DNA of 64,000 bases from Clostridia bacterium. Lineage in GTDB: Bacteria > Bacillota > Clostridia > Oscillospirales > CAG-272. Below are positions 40,977-50,449 of the stretch, one piece after another. Numbering within the stretch: the first letter of the stretch is position 1; each line of letters starts with the position of its first letter. The notes beneath the pieces are model-generated. The model searched no databases, was not told the DNA's origin, and worked only from the letters and a program-made list of their open reading frames with translations. Where the stretch lies: assembly GCA_017472255.1 (NCBI GenBank), contig JAFUQU010000014.1, positions 62,001-126,000 on the forward strand. Reading direction: 5' to 3'. Made by a program: the position numbers and the translations under genes.

Positions 40977-42235
40977 AGCGCCGGGCTTTTGTCGTGCAGC
41001 TGGTGTCGATTCTGCTCTGTCTGGCGGTGGTGGGCGGCGTGGTGACGCTGACCCGGCTGGAGGTCAGCGGACTGGTGTCCAATCCACTGCTTTACTTCCT
41101 TGACCGGGCGTGGCCAAAGGAGGACCGCCAACCTATCGAACGGATTAATCAGGTCTATTATGTGCCGGTTTCGATTTTTGCGCAGCTCGACGATACGGAG
41201 GTTTATGTGAACGAGGGGCTGAAAACCTTCATGATCAAGCATGGAGATTACTGGATGTCCTTCGACATTGTATCCGACTTCGCCAACATGATGAACCCGG
41301 AGGCGGAAGGCTCGGACAAGTATATACGTATGTATATGAAAACCTACGAGTGCCACGGTGAGCGCTATGTGCCGGTGCAGGCCATATGCAGCTATCTGAA
41401 TTACACCTGCGAGATGCTCACCAGCCCCGTCACGGGCGAGGTTGCCATCCGCGTCACCGACGGCAGCGAGGAGAAAACCTTTGAAGAACTGCTGCGGCAG
41501 AAATATCCCGGCTTCTTTACGGCAGTGACCACCGAGACAACCACCGTCAAGACGCCTGTGACCACCAATCCGCCGCCGGTTACATCCACACCCTCCGTCG
41601 ATACGGGAACCGATACCACTGCATCGCAGCTGCCCCACCGCACCATTTACCTGACCATTGAGGATTCGCCGGGCACCTATACGCGGGATATTCTCGATGT
41701 GCTGGACGCTTACGGCTATAAAGCCACCTTCTTCGTTATCGGCAGCCAAGCAGCGGAGAACATTGATCTGCTGACCGAGATCGCCGCGCGGGGGCATACC
41801 ATCGGTCTGCACACCATGGAACACGACGGCGCACTGCTCACCGACGGCGACGCGATTTTAGCCGACATCGAGGAGGAAAATGAGCTGCTCTATCGGGTGC
41901 TCAAGCAGAAATCCCATATCTGGCGTGCGCCGGAAGGGTCGTCCAGGCTGCCGTCGCTGACTGGAGAGGTCATGATGAAGCTGGCCAACAAGGGCTATCT
42001 GATTTGGGACAGCAATGTGGACGTTTCGGTGACGCAGACGGCAAAGCAGGCGGCCAACGCCGCCATCGACGGCATTTGGAAATACGAAACGCCTATCCTG
42101 CGCTTCCGTGAGAGCGCGAACACGGCGGACATTCTGTCGGCTGTGCTGGCGTTCATTTCCGAGAACAGCCATGTGTGCGATGTGCGTACAATCTCGCCCG
42201 CTTATTACGAATACAACACGGTCAATACGAAATAA
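40973..42235 (+). CDS. Exported polysaccharide deacetylase-like protein with altered motifs
   Basis: A 420-residue protein with an N-terminal signal anchor (residues 7-27), a copper-amine-oxidase-N/stalk-like domain (VYYVPVSIFAQLDDTEVYVN, YVPVQAICSYLNYT) and a threonine-rich linker (TTETTTVKTPVTT) ahead of a NodB-like domain from about residue 220. The usual catalytic TFDDGP reads TIEDSPG and the metal HSxxH region reads HTMEHDG, so one or more key positions differ; activity is doubtful and a carbohydrate-binding role is possible. ATG overlaps the DUF3810 stop and it is 28 bp before walR. Confidence 0.82.
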   Translation: MKRRAFVVQLVSILLCLAVVGGVVTLTRLEVSGLVSNPLLYFLDRAWPKEDRQPIERINQVYYVPVSIFAQLDDTEVYVNEGLKTFMIKHGDYWMSFDIVSDFANMMNPEAEGSDKYIRMYMKTYECHGERYVPVQAICSYLNYTCEMLTSPVTGEVAIRVTDGSEEKTFEELLRQKYPGFFTAVTTETTTVKTPVTTNPPPVTSTPSVDTGTDTTASQLPHRTIYLTIEDSPGTYTRDILDVLDAYGYKATFFVIGSQAAENIDLLTEIAARGHTIGLHTMEHDGALLTDGDAILADIEEENELLYRVLKQKSHIWRAPEGSSRLPSLTGEVMMKLANKGYLIWDSNVDVSVTQTAKQAANAAIDGIWKYETPILRFRESANTADILSAVLAFISENSHVCDVRTISPAYYEYNTVNTK

Positions 42236-42263
42236 TGGAATGACACAGAAAAGAGGATACAAT

Positions 42264-42977
42264 ATGCCGGAAACCATAAAGAAAAAGCGCGTGCTCGTCG
42301 TGGAGGACGAAAAGAATATCGCCATGCTGCTGGCTTATAATCTGATGCAGGCGGGTTATGCCTACGAGGTGGCGGGCGACGGTGAGGAGGGGCTTCGTAA
42401 GGCGCTCACCGGCACCTTCGACCTGATTCTGCTCGACCTGATGCTGCCCAAGATGGACGGCTTCGAGGTCTGCCGCCGCATCCGCCGCAAGCTGTCCACA
42501 CCCATTATCATTGCCACCGCCCGGGTGGAGGAGGTGGACAAGATCATGGGTCTGGATATCGGCGCGGACGATTATGTGACCAAGCCCTTCCCGATGAACG
42601 AGTTGATGGCGCGCATCAAGGCCAATATCCGCCGCTCGTCAAACGAAATGGTCACTGCGCCTACCGAAGCCGAATCTGCGGTGATCACCATCCGCGGACT
42701 GGTCATCGATCCGGCGAAATATCAGGTGACGCGGGACGGCGAGCCGGTGGAACTAACCAAGAAAGAATATGAGCTTCTCACCTTTCTGGCAAAGAATCAG
42801 GGAACGATCTACTCCCGCGAGCAGCTGCTGGAGGAGGTCTGGGGCTACGAGGGCTTTTACGGCGACACGTCCTCGGTGGATGTGACCGTCAGCCGTCTGC
42901 GCGCCAAGCTGGAGCGGGATGCGGGCAAGCCCGAGTATCTGTTCACCAAGCGCGGCATGGGCTATTATATCCGATAA
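42264..42977 (+). CDS. walR: Response regulator WalR
   Basis: OmpR/PhoB-type regulator of cell-wall metabolism, the essential WalRK system of Firmicutes. The 237 residues have a receiver domain with phospho-acceptor Asp58 (LILLDLMLPKMDG), conserved Thr and Lys in IATARVEE and VTKPFPMNEL, and a winged-helix output domain (LTKKEYELLTFLAKNQG, VDVTVSRLRAKLE, RGMGYYIR). The frame is open upstream, but ATG at 42264 after AGAGGA is the start. It is followed 3 bp later by walK and then yycH-yycI, the standard order. Confidence 0.95.
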   Translation: MPETIKKKRVLVVEDEKNIAMLLAYNLMQAGYAYEVAGDGEEGLRKALTGTFDLILLDLMLPKMDGFEVCRRIRRKLSTPIIIATARVEEVDKIMGLDIGADDYVTKPFPMNELMARIKANIRRSSNEMVTAPTEAESAVITIRGLVIDPAKYQVTRDGEPVELTKKEYELLTFLAKNQGTIYSREQLLEEVWGYEGFYGDTSSVDVTVSRLRAKLERDAGKPEYLFTKRGMGYYIR

Positions 42978-42980
42978 GTT

Positions 42981-44795
42981 ATGTATAACAGTCTCTATTT
43001 CAAAATCATTCTGATCATGGTGCTTTTCATTGTCACAGTAATGTGCGTGATCGGCACCGTGCTTATCAACAGCGTCAACAGCTTCTATATGGATGAGTTT
43101 ACTTCGCATATGGAGCAGAACCTTGCCGAGGGCAGCCTGCTGCGCGGAGAGCTGCAAAGCGCGCTGGAATCGGAGGATTTTGCCGCCGAACAGCAGAAAA
43201 TCCTCGAATCCTCCCGCGGTATTCTCGGTATCGACGAATACCGCAACTTCTTCATTCTGGATGCCGACGGAAATTTCCTGGACGGCTCGGATGTGGAGAT
43301 GGGGCAGTCGCTGCGCAAGACTGCCAATCTGCTGGCCGCCATGCGCGGACAGCCCAAGAACACTCAGGCGATGGGCTCGGATTTCGCCGACTACGCCATT
43401 AAGCTGGAGAACGGGGAAAACGGCTGCATTATTTATATCAAAGATTCGATGAACGAGATGCAGGTCTTTACATGGAGCCTGTTCTCGATTATTCTTCAGG
43501 CGCTGCTGGTAGCGCTGATTTTCGCCATTGTTCTGGCATTCTTCCTCTCCAAGGCCATTACTTCGCCCATCCGCAGCCTGACCCGGGGCGCCAAGCTGGT
43601 CGCCGCCGGTGAGTTCTCCCACGAAATCGACGTGCATTCCCACGACGAAATCGGCACGCTGACCGACACCTTCAACTACATGAAGAAAACCCTGAAAAGC
43701 ACGCTGGAGGAAGTTTCGGGCGAGCATCAGAAGCTGGAAACGATGTTCACCTATCTGCATGACGGCGTGGTTGCTTTCACAGAGGACGGTCATGTGCTGC
43801 ATATCAACCAGAGCTTCCGCGACCTGCTGGGAAGCAAGTACGACGAGAATTTCACCTTTGCCCGTCTGCTGGAGCTGTTCGGCATCGAGTACAACAGCAG
43901 CTTCCGGGTAGAGTATGTGGATCAGAAGCAGTCTTCCTCCGAGGACGGCTACAACGTCAGCGATGTGATGTTCGACGGCAAGGTGCTGGACGTGAATTTC
44001 GGCAACATCCGCTATATGGCGGACAACGCTTCCCACGACGGCGTGCTGGCGGTCATTCACGACGAAACCGGACGCTATGAGCTGGACAAGTCCCGCCGCG
44101 AATTCGTGGCCAACGTTTCCCATGAGATGCGCACGCCGCTGACCAGCATCAAGGGCGCCTGCGAGACGATTCTGAACGATCCCGATATGCCCGACGAAAT
44201 GCGGGAATTTTTCCTGAACATGGCGGTGACGGAGTGCGACCGCATGACCCGCATCGTTTCCGACCTGTTGGTATTGTCGCGGCTGGACAACAAGCGCACC
44301 CAGTGGAATATCCAGTCCTTCGATCCCGATAAGGCGCTGATTCATATCTGCGAGGTTATGAAGGTGGACGCTGCCGCCCATTCGCATAAGCTGTCCTACA
44401 CAGCCTCGGGCGAGCTGCCTGAGATTACGGCTGACAAGGAGCGCATCGAGCAGGTGCTGATCAACGTACTGTCCAACGCCATTAAGTATACGCCCGACGG
44501 CGGCTGCATCGAGCTGTTCGCCCGTCCGCTGCCCGGAAACGGCGGCATCGAGGTAAAGGTGCGCGACAACGGCATCGGCATTCCGGACGAGGATATCCCC
44601 CATCTGTTCGAGCGTTTCTACCGGGTGGAGAAATCCCGTACCAGCGAAACCGGTGGCACCGGTCTGGGTCTGGCGATTGCCAAGGAGATCATTGAAGCCC
44701 ATGGCGGCACCATCGCTATTGAGAGCAAGTCGGGCGTTGGAACGGTTGTCACGCTGACCCTGCCCCGTGAAACCCGGTTGAAAACGGTGGAGTGA
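42981..44795 (+). CDS. walK: Sensor histidine kinase WalK
   Basis: Membrane sensor partner of WalR. The 604 residues show a first transmembrane helix (7-29), an extracellular sensor of about 130 residues, a second helix (about 168-190), HAMP (SKAITSPIRSLTRGAKLV), a PAS domain (about 250-355, starting MFTYLHDGVVAFTEDGHVLH), HisKA with phospho-acceptor His381 in FVANVSHEMRTPLTSIKG, and HATPase boxes INVLSNAIKYTPDGG, VRDNGIGIPDED and GGTGLGLAIAKEI. The ribosome site is weak; translation is probably coupled to walR. Confidence 0.95.
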   Translation: MYNSLYFKIILIMVLFIVTVMCVIGTVLINSVNSFYMDEFTSHMEQNLAEGSLLRGELQSALESEDFAAEQQKILESSRGILGIDEYRNFFILDADGNFLDGSDVEMGQSLRKTANLLAAMRGQPKNTQAMGSDFADYAIKLENGENGCIIYIKDSMNEMQVFTWSLFSIILQALLVALIFAIVLAFFLSKAITSPIRSLTRGAKLVAAGEFSHEIDVHSHDEIGTLTDTFNYMKKTLKSTLEEVSGEHQKLETMFTYLHDGVVAFTEDGHVLHINQSFRDLLGSKYDENFTFARLLELFGIEYNSSFRVEYVDQKQSSSEDGYNVSDVMFDGKVLDVNFGNIRYMADNASHDGVLAVIHDETGRYELDKSRREFVANVSHEMRTPLTSIKGACETILNDPDMPDEMREFFLNMAVTECDRMTRIVSDLLVLSRLDNKRTQWNIQSFDPDKALIHICEVMKVDAAAHSHKLSYTASGELPEITADKERIEQVLINVLSNAIKYTPDGGCIELFARPLPGNGGIEVKVRDNGIGIPDEDIPHLFERFYRVEKSRTSETGGTGLGLAIAKEIIEAHGGTIAIESKSGVGTVVTLTLPRETRLKTVE

Positions 44796-44797
44796 GG

Positions 44798-46279
44798 ATG
44801 ATGACAAAGCATAATCGAATCGACTATGTACAGCGGCATAAAAAGCTGACGTCGCTGCTGGAAAGCGGCAAAACGGTGCTGCTTGTTGCTCTGGTTGTAT
44901 GCCTTGTGGCGCAGATCGTGGTCTATATCCGCGGCACCTACATTTACCGGAGCGTCACCTCCTCGGGCAGTCTGAACAGCTTCGACAAGCTGTGGAATGT
45001 CCAGAGCGGCGCGTCCTCCGAGGGTTTGGACGGAGATCGTCTGCTGCCCGAGTTCATCGGCTACAAGCTGCCGTCCTCCCAGCCCATGTGCAGCGTTGCC
45101 GACCGGGAGTCAACCACCGAGCTTTATGAACTGGTGAAGTCATGCATTCTGGAGCTGTTCGGCAGCGAATCGATCTGCCGCCGCCTGCCTGATTCGGAAG
45201 GCGCGCGGATTTTCGATGAAGCGGTGAACAGCGAGGAATATATCTATATCCGCTACCACGAACCGGTGCTGTATCAGCTGATTTACGCCTATGCGGCGGA
45301 TCGGCTGACCATTTCCGAGAGCGATGTGGCGGTACACAGCAGTATGTCCGCCGATACCGAGTTTTCGGGAGCGTATGTGAGCGAGCTGATCATCGTTCCC
45401 GACAAGAAGTTCGCCTACCATCGCTCCATTGCATACGCCACCGACGGGCAGGGAAATTACTACGAATTTTCCCAGAATGACAGCGTGATGGCGTCGGATT
45501 TCTTCATTTCCAAGCTAGATGTGAGCGCGCAGGCGATCACCATCTATCCCTTCACCTTTGACGCAACCTTCGCTTCGACCCAGTATATGCTGGACGAGGA
45601 GCTGGAAACCGAGGATATTTCAGTGGAGCCAGTCACGGTCAATGGAGAACTTTCCACGCCGCTGCTCAAGCTGCTGGGCTATAATCCCGACAAAATCAGC
45701 AGCTACGAGGACGACGGTCTAACCGTCTATGTGGACGCTTATAGCCGTCTGAAGCTGTCGGAGAGCCATCTGCTCTATCAGGCCAGCGACGAGTCCCACG
45801 GCGTAAAGCTGAACAGCCTGCTGGACTACACCAACAGTGACAGCCTGAATCTGTTTGACAAGCTGACGGCGGTGGATAACCTGATCCGGCGTCTGGGCGT
45901 GATTTCCTCCGATCTGGTGGGGCGTGAAGCCTCATTATGTCTGGGCGAAATCTATAATGAGGACGGACTGCTTGTGATCGAGTATTTTTTGACCTATCAG
46001 AATATTCGCATTGACGGTGACGTCTGTCTGCGGGCGAAGCTGTCGCAGGATCGGTTGTGCGAACTGGAGTTTACGCCGCGCAGCGTGACCGGCAGCGGGG
46101 AGACGTCGCTTAGTCCGCAGCAGAGCTATATCCTGCGAAAGCTGTCTGATACGGGGCAGATTCCCGCAGACAGTGAGCTGTCCGCCATGCGTATGCGATA
46201 CCGGGATGGAACCGCAGCATGGACAGTTTCTCTGTCCAGGACAGTGGCGCTGTCCAGGACAGTTTCACTGTCCAAATAA
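44798..46279 (+). CDS. yycH: YycH-like regulator of WalK, with palindrome-encoded tail
   Basis: A 493-residue protein with one N-terminal membrane helix (about residues 22-45) and a large extracellular domain, placed right after walK as in Bacillus. YycH with YycI modulates WalK through its transmembrane segment. The sequence is weakly conserved, so the call rests on topology and position. ATG at 44798 has GGAG upstream; a GTG at 44792 overlaps the walK stop. The last 18 residues, TVSLSRTVALSRTVSLSK, are encoded by three tandem palindromes (46221-46273) and look like an addition. Confidence 0.85.
   Translation: MMTKHNRIDYVQRHKKLTSLLESGKTVLLVALVVCLVAQIVVYIRGTYIYRSVTSSGSLNSFDKLWNVQSGASSEGLDGDRLLPEFIGYKLPSSQPMCSVADRESTTELYELVKSCILELFGSESICRRLPDSEGARIFDEAVNSEEYIYIRYHEPVLYQLIYAYAADRLTISESDVAVHSSMSADTEFSGAYVSELIIVPDKKFAYHRSIAYATDGQGNYYEFSQNDSVMASDFFISKLDVSAQAITIYPFTFDATFASTQYMLDEELETEDISVEPVTVNGELSTPLLKLLGYNPDKISSYEDDGLTVYVDAYSRLKLSESHLLYQASDESHGVKLNSLLDYTNSDSLNLFDKLTAVDNLIRRLGVISSDLVGREASLCLGEIYNEDGLLVIEYFLTYQNIRIDGDVCLRAKLSQDRLCELEFTPRSVTGSGETSLSPQQSYILRKLSDTGQIPADSELSAMRMRYRDGTAAWTVSLSRTVALSRTVSLSK
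46221..46273 (+). repeat. Three tandem 17-bp palindromes in the yycH 3' end
   Basis: GGACAGTTTCTCTGTCC (46221-46237), GGACAGTGGCGCTGTCC (46239-46255) and GGACAGTTTCACTGTCC (46257-46273), each separated by one A, period 18. The arms GGACAG and CTGTCC are invariant; only the five loop bases vary. The period is a multiple of three, so the frame is kept. Confidence 0.95.
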
Positions 46280-46302
46280 AATTGTGAAAGGAGACGGCAT
46301 CG

Positions 46303-47289
46303 ATGAACTGGTCATCGGTAAAAAATCTGCTGATTGCCATGCTGATCACGGCCAATCTGCTTGTGCTGTACAATATTCTGGCGCAGAACCGGTCGCAGGG
46401 CTATATTGACGAGGCCGAGGTGAAGGACGCGGCGGCGCTGCTTGCCGAGCGCGGTCTGCTCGTCGATGCCGCCGTTATCCCGCTGCGCCGGTTTGACGCG
46501 GTGATTTACGAAAGCCGGTACGGCGAGGATTACGATTACTACATCCGCGCGGCGTTGATAATGACCGGCTGTGACGTGGAGATGCACAACTGGATGCCCA
46601 GCGGAAGCTATCGTGTGACGCTGAAAGACGGATCGGCGGTGGAATTTGACGGCGAATTCGGCTTTGTTTTCTCCTCCGCCGATTTTCAGGCGAACACAAC
46701 CGGCGGCGCGTCATATACTGATGTTACAGTCGAAAATTTCGCGCAAATGAGCCGGAACGGTCAGGAGCTGGGCAGCGCACGAATGCAGAATCTGACGGCG
46801 ATTGCGCTGAAAGCGCTGGAACCGGAGGACACGGCTTCCGACGACGCGGTGCTGGACGCGCAGGTGACGGCGGGCTATCATGACCCGGTCAGCGGACTGT
46901 CCTATCTTCATGTCCGTCAGACGGCGGACGGCTGGCGGATATTCAATCATGAGGTGGTCTGCGTGTTTGAGGGCGACCGGCTGATGCAAATTAAAGGTCA
47001 CTGGTATTTCGCCGGATTGCACGCCAGCTATGATGAGGAACTGTACGATCAGGTGAACATCCTGTTTTCCGATCTGAAAACCATTAAAAACGGCGAGCTG
47101 ACCGACGCTCAGGGAAGTGTTATGGAGACGCCGGTGCGGGTGACATCCATGTCCGCCTGCTATTCGCTCTTCTGGGATGCCGAAAAAACCGTGCTCTACT
47201 TTATTCCGGCATGGCAGATTGACCATGAATCCGGGGCTACAGTCGTATATAATGCCGCAAACAGCACAATCTACTGGCGGTCTGAATAA
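46303..47289 (+). CDS. yycI: YycI-like regulator of WalK
   Basis: A 328-residue protein with an N-terminal membrane helix (VKNLLIAMLITANLLVLYNI) and an extracellular domain containing two related halves, ending WQIDHESGATVVYNAANSTI. This matches YycI in topology, size and place after yycH. Together they restrain WalK. AAAGGAGAC precedes ATG. It is the last gene of the wal run; murA follows after 178 bp. Confidence 0.87.
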   Translation: MNWSSVKNLLIAMLITANLLVLYNILAQNRSQGYIDEAEVKDAAALLAERGLLVDAAVIPLRRFDAVIYESRYGEDYDYYIRAALIMTGCDVEMHNWMPSGSYRVTLKDGSAVEFDGEFGFVFSSADFQANTTGGASYTDVTVENFAQMSRNGQELGSARMQNLTAIALKALEPEDTASDDAVLDAQVTAGYHDPVSGLSYLHVRQTADGWRIFNHEVVCVFEGDRLMQIKGHWYFAGLHASYDEELYDQVNILFSDLKTIKNGELTDAQGSVMETPVRVTSMSACYSLFWDAEKTVLYFIPAWQIDHESGATVVYNAANSTIYWRSE

Positions 47290-47467
47290 AAAGTACAAAA
47301 GTATGTAAATTTTCTGTAAACAGGGCTTCCATTTTGGTGAGAAAAGTGTTATAATATTATTACATTGAAAGTATAGTTTGAACGAATTATTAACGATGAA
47401 ATATATCGGGCGGGGGTAACGGTTGATGCTCTGCATCCCTCCTGACGCCGGGAAACGAGATTTTGTT
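47290..47467 (+). promoter_or_regulatory. Intergenic region before murA
   Basis: TATAAT occurs at about 47351-47356 without a good -35 box. GC-rich GGGCGGGGGTAACGG precedes ATG at 47426, an alternative murA start that would add 14 residues. Confidence 0.45.
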
Positions 47468-48754
47468 ATGGAAAAAATAATCATAAACGGTGGCAGACCG
47501 CTTCGCGGCACCATCGAGGTCAGCGGTGCGAAAAACGCCGCCGTGCCGATCATTCTCGCTACACTGCTCATAAACGATAAATGCACCATCGAAAATGTTC
47601 CCAGCATCAGCGATGTTTCGCTGTGCATGGAGATTCTGTCGACCATGGGCTGCAAAGTCCGTATGCTGTCCAAGAATACGGTGGAGATAGATTCCCGTCC
47701 GGCAGAGGGCGGACTGTCCCCCTATGAGCTGGTGCGCAAAATGCGCGGTTCCTACTATCTGGTGGGCGCCGAGCTGGGACGCTATGGCAAGGCTTATGTG
47801 GGTCTGCCCGGCGGATGCGATTTTGGCGTGCGACCCATCGACCAGCATATCAAGGGCTTTAAGGCGCTGGGTGCGTCTGTCAGCGTGGAGGGCGGCTATA
47901 TCGACGCCCGCGCCGAAAAGCTGACCGGTTCCTCCATCTATTTTGATACCGTTACCGTAGGCGGTACGATTAACGTCATTCTGGCCGCTGTCCGCGCAAA
48001 GGGCAATACCGTCATCGAGAATGCCGCCCGCGAGCCGCATATCGTTGACCTGGCCAACTTCCTCAACTCCTGCGGCGCGAAAATTTCGGGCGCCGGCACC
48101 GACGTGATCAAGATTAAGGGCGTTGACCGTCTCTATGGCAGCACATACGCCATTATTCCCGATATGATTGAGGCGGGCACCTATATGTGCGCGGCCGCCG
48201 CGACACGCGGTCATCTCCGTATTACCAACGTCATTCCCAAGCATCTGGAATCGATTTCCGCCAAGCTGGAGGAGATGGGCGTTACCATCATTGAAAACGA
48301 CGATTCGGTGGAGGTCTGCCACGCGGACGATCTGCACCGGGTCAATATCAAGACACTGCCGTATCCCGGCTTCCCCACCGATATGAATCCTCAGATCGGC
48401 GTGCTGCTCTGTCTGGCCAAAGGCGTGTCCTGCCTGACCGAAGGCATTTTCGACAACCGGTTCCGCTATGTGGAGGAGCTGAAGCGCATGGGCGCAAACA
48501 TTAAGGTTGACGGCTCCACGGCGATTATCGAGGGCGGCACACAGCTGTCCGCAGCGCCTGTGAAGGCGGTTGACCTGCGTGCGGGCGTGGCGATGGTCAT
48601 CGCCGGACTCTGCGCAAGGGGACGCACCGAAATCGAGGATATCCACTATATCGAGCGGGGCTACGACGATATCGTCGGCAAGCTGCGCAGCGTGGGGGCG
48701 GACATTAAAAAGGTGATCATTCCCGACCCGGTATCCTTTGAAAAGGCAAACTGA
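47468..48754 (+). CDS. murA: UDP-N-acetylglucosamine 1-carboxyvinyltransferase
   Basis: First committed step of peptidoglycan synthesis: transfers enolpyruvate from PEP to UDP-GlcNAc; the fosfomycin target. The 428 residues begin MEKIIINGGRPLRGTIEVSG; SGAKNAAVPIILA carries the active-site lysine-asparagine pair, and Cys117 in LPGGCDFGVRPIDQH is the catalytic, fosfomycin-sensitive cysteine. RFRYVEELKRMGA is the C-terminal signature. ATG at 47468 matches homolog starts though its ribosome site is weak. It follows the wal block, consistent with WalR control of wall genes. Confidence 0.96.
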   Translation: MEKIIINGGRPLRGTIEVSGAKNAAVPIILATLLINDKCTIENVPSISDVSLCMEILSTMGCKVRMLSKNTVEIDSRPAEGGLSPYELVRKMRGSYYLVGAELGRYGKAYVGLPGGCDFGVRPIDQHIKGFKALGASVSVEGGYIDARAEKLTGSSIYFDTVTVGGTINVILAAVRAKGNTVIENAAREPHIVDLANFLNSCGAKISGAGTDVIKIKGVDRLYGSTYAIIPDMIEAGTYMCAAAATRGHLRITNVIPKHLESISAKLEEMGVTIIENDDSVEVCHADDLHRVNIKTLPYPGFPTDMNPQIGVLLCLAKGVSCLTEGIFDNRFRYVEELKRMGANIKVDGSTAIIEGGTQLSAAPVKAVDLRAGVAMVIAGLCARGRTEIEDIHYIERGYDDIVGKLRSVGADIKKVIIPDPVSFEKAN

Positions 48755-48768
48755 GTACAGAAAAATCC

Positions 48769-48800
48769 ACGGGGATGCCGTATTGGCGGCATCCCCGTTT
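48769..48800 (+). terminator. Terminator of murA
   Basis: A perfect 12-bp stem ACGGGGATGCCG (48769-48780) with CGGCATCCCCGT (48787-48798), then TTTT. Confidence 0.88.
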
Positions 48801-48817
48801 TGGGTAGGTGAGCAGAT

Positions 48818-49573
48818 ATGACGCTCTGTGAAGATGAAACTTTAACCGATATTAACGACGGGCTGCGGCTGATTCAGAAGAAGGACGGGCTGACCTTCGG
48901 CAGCGACGCCTATCTGCTGGCCGCCTATGTGCGCCGTCAGAGCCGGGCGAGAGCGGTTGATCTTGGCAGCGGCACCGGCGTGATTCCGCTGCTGCTGTTG
49001 TCGAGGGAGAAGGCGGCGTCGGTGGACGCCGTGGAAGTGCAGCCCGATTTCGCCGCGCTGATCGACCGCAACGCCGAATTGAACGGCTTTACCGACCGCC
49101 TTCGGGCGGTGGAAGCCGATGTGCGTGAGCTGACGCCGGACAGGCTGGGCGGGACGGCGGACATTGTGGTGTCCAATCCGCCCTATATGAAGGTGTGCGG
49201 AAAATCCAACGAAAGCGAGCGGAAGAATATCGCCCGGCACGAGCTGTGCGGCGGCATCGGGGATTTCTGCGGCGCCGCATACCGATTGCTGAAGCACGGC
49301 GGGCTGTTCTATGTGGTCTGGCGTCCCGACCGGTTGTGCGACCTGATGGACAGCTTGCGCGCGGCGAGACTGGAGCCGAAGCGCATGACTTTCGTCCATG
49401 CCCGCGCCGATCTTCCGCCCTGCCTTGTGCTATGCGAGGCGAAAAAGGGGGCGTCTGCCGGGATGTACGTGACGCCGCCGCTGATCCTATACGAGACGGG
49501 CACGGTCTATACAGCCGCCCTGACAAAAATCTATGAAACGGGTGAATTCGATGAGCCTTACCAAAGACCCTGA
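48818..49573 (+). CDS. tRNA1(Val) (adenine37-N6)-methyltransferase-like
   Basis: A 251-residue Rossmann-fold N6-adenine methyltransferase of the YfiC/TrmN6 (YabB) group. SAM motif I is VDLGSGTGVIPLLLL near residue 46, and the catalytic NPPY motif is VVSNPPYMKV near residue 125. It occurs beside rsmI in many Firmicutes, as here. A GTGAG-type ribosome site lies before ATG at 48818, 18 bp after the murA terminator. The rsmI start lies inside its last codons, so the two are coupled. Confidence 0.9.
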   Translation: MTLCEDETLTDINDGLRLIQKKDGLTFGSDAYLLAAYVRRQSRARAVDLGSGTGVIPLLLLSREKAASVDAVEVQPDFAALIDRNAELNGFTDRLRAVEADVRELTPDRLGGTADIVVSNPPYMKVCGKSNESERKNIARHELCGGIGDFCGAAYRLLKHGGLFYVVWRPDRLCDLMDSLRAARLEPKRMTFVHARADLPPCLVLCEAKKGASAGMYVTPPLILYETGTVYTAALTKIYETGEFDEPYQRP

Positions 49574-50447
49574 ACTGCTTTACGCCGACGAGGGCGAGGA
49601 GAAAAATAAAATCCGCAGGGGCACGCTTTATCTTGTGACCACGCCCATCGGCAATCTGTCCGATCTGTCCGAGCGGGCGAAAAAGGTACTGGCGGGGGTG
49701 GATTTCGTCGCCGCCGAGGATACGCGCAACTCCGCCAAGCTGCTGGCGATGTTTGATATAAAAAAGCCGATGGTCAGCTATTTCGAGCATAACAAGCGGG
49801 AGCGGGGAACGATTATCTGCGACCGCATCGCGGCGGGCGAATCCTGCGCGCTGGTGACTGACGCGGGTATGCCGGGCATCAGCGACCCGGGCGAAGATAT
49901 TGTGAAGCTCTGCGCCGAGCGAGGGATTCCCGTGACCGCCGTTCCCGGTCCCTGTGCCGCCATGACGGCGCTGACCCTGTCCGGGCTGTTCACGGCGCGG
50001 TTTGCCTTTGAAGGATTCCTGACCACCAACAAGGGCGAACGGATGAAGCGGCTGCAATACCTGAAATCGGACGACCGCACGCTGATTTTTTACGAAGCGC
50101 CGCACAAACTGAAGGCAACCCTCGCCGACCTGTATGAGGTTTTCGGCGACCGTTCCATCTCCCTCTGCCGGGAGCTGACCAAGCTGAATGAGGAGATCAT
50201 CCGCACGACGCTGGGGCAGGCTGTGACGCTTTACAGCGAACGCGAGCCTCGGGGCGAGTATGTGCTCATCGTGGCCGGGCAAAGCGAGCAGGAAGCGGCT
50301 GAAAACGCCTTCTGGAGCGATATGACCATTGAGGAGCACGTGGCGCACTATATTGATGAAGGAAAATCGAAGATGGACGCCATCAAAGCCTGCGCGAAGG
50401 ACCGCGGGCTGGCGAAGAATGAAGTTTATCGGGTGATCAACCAATAG
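49551..50447 (+). CDS. rsmI: 16S rRNA (cytidine1402-2'-O)-methyltransferase
   Basis: Methylates the ribose of C1402 in the decoding centre of 16S rRNA. The 298-residue tetrapyrrole-methylase-fold protein has GTLYLVTTPIGNLSDLSERA, AAEDTRNSAKLL, VTDAGMPGISDPG and AVPGPCAAMTAL, all family hallmarks. ATG at 49551 (GGGTG upstream) is chosen over ATG at 49533; both overlap the preceding methyltransferase. A hairpin follows at 50450. Confidence 0.94.
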   Translation: MSLTKDPELLYADEGEEKNKIRRGTLYLVTTPIGNLSDLSERAKKVLAGVDFVAAEDTRNSAKLLAMFDIKKPMVSYFEHNKRERGTIICDRIAAGESCALVTDAGMPGISDPGEDIVKLCAERGIPVTAVPGPCAAMTALTLSGLFTARFAFEGFLTTNKGERMKRLQYLKSDDRTLIFYEAPHKLKATLADLYEVFGDRSISLCRELTKLNEEIIRTTLGQAVTLYSEREPRGEYVLIVAGQSEQEAAENAFWSDMTIEEHVAHYIDEGKSKMDAIKACAKDRGLAKNEVYRVINQ

Positions 50448-50449
50448 AG

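Noticed and set aside
44792..44797. GTG start for yycH
   Set aside because: It overlaps its own ribosome site; ATG at 44798 has proper spacing.
47426..47467. Earlier ATG for murA
   Set aside because: It adds residues not seen at the start of MurA proteins, though the GGGGG upstream keeps it possible.
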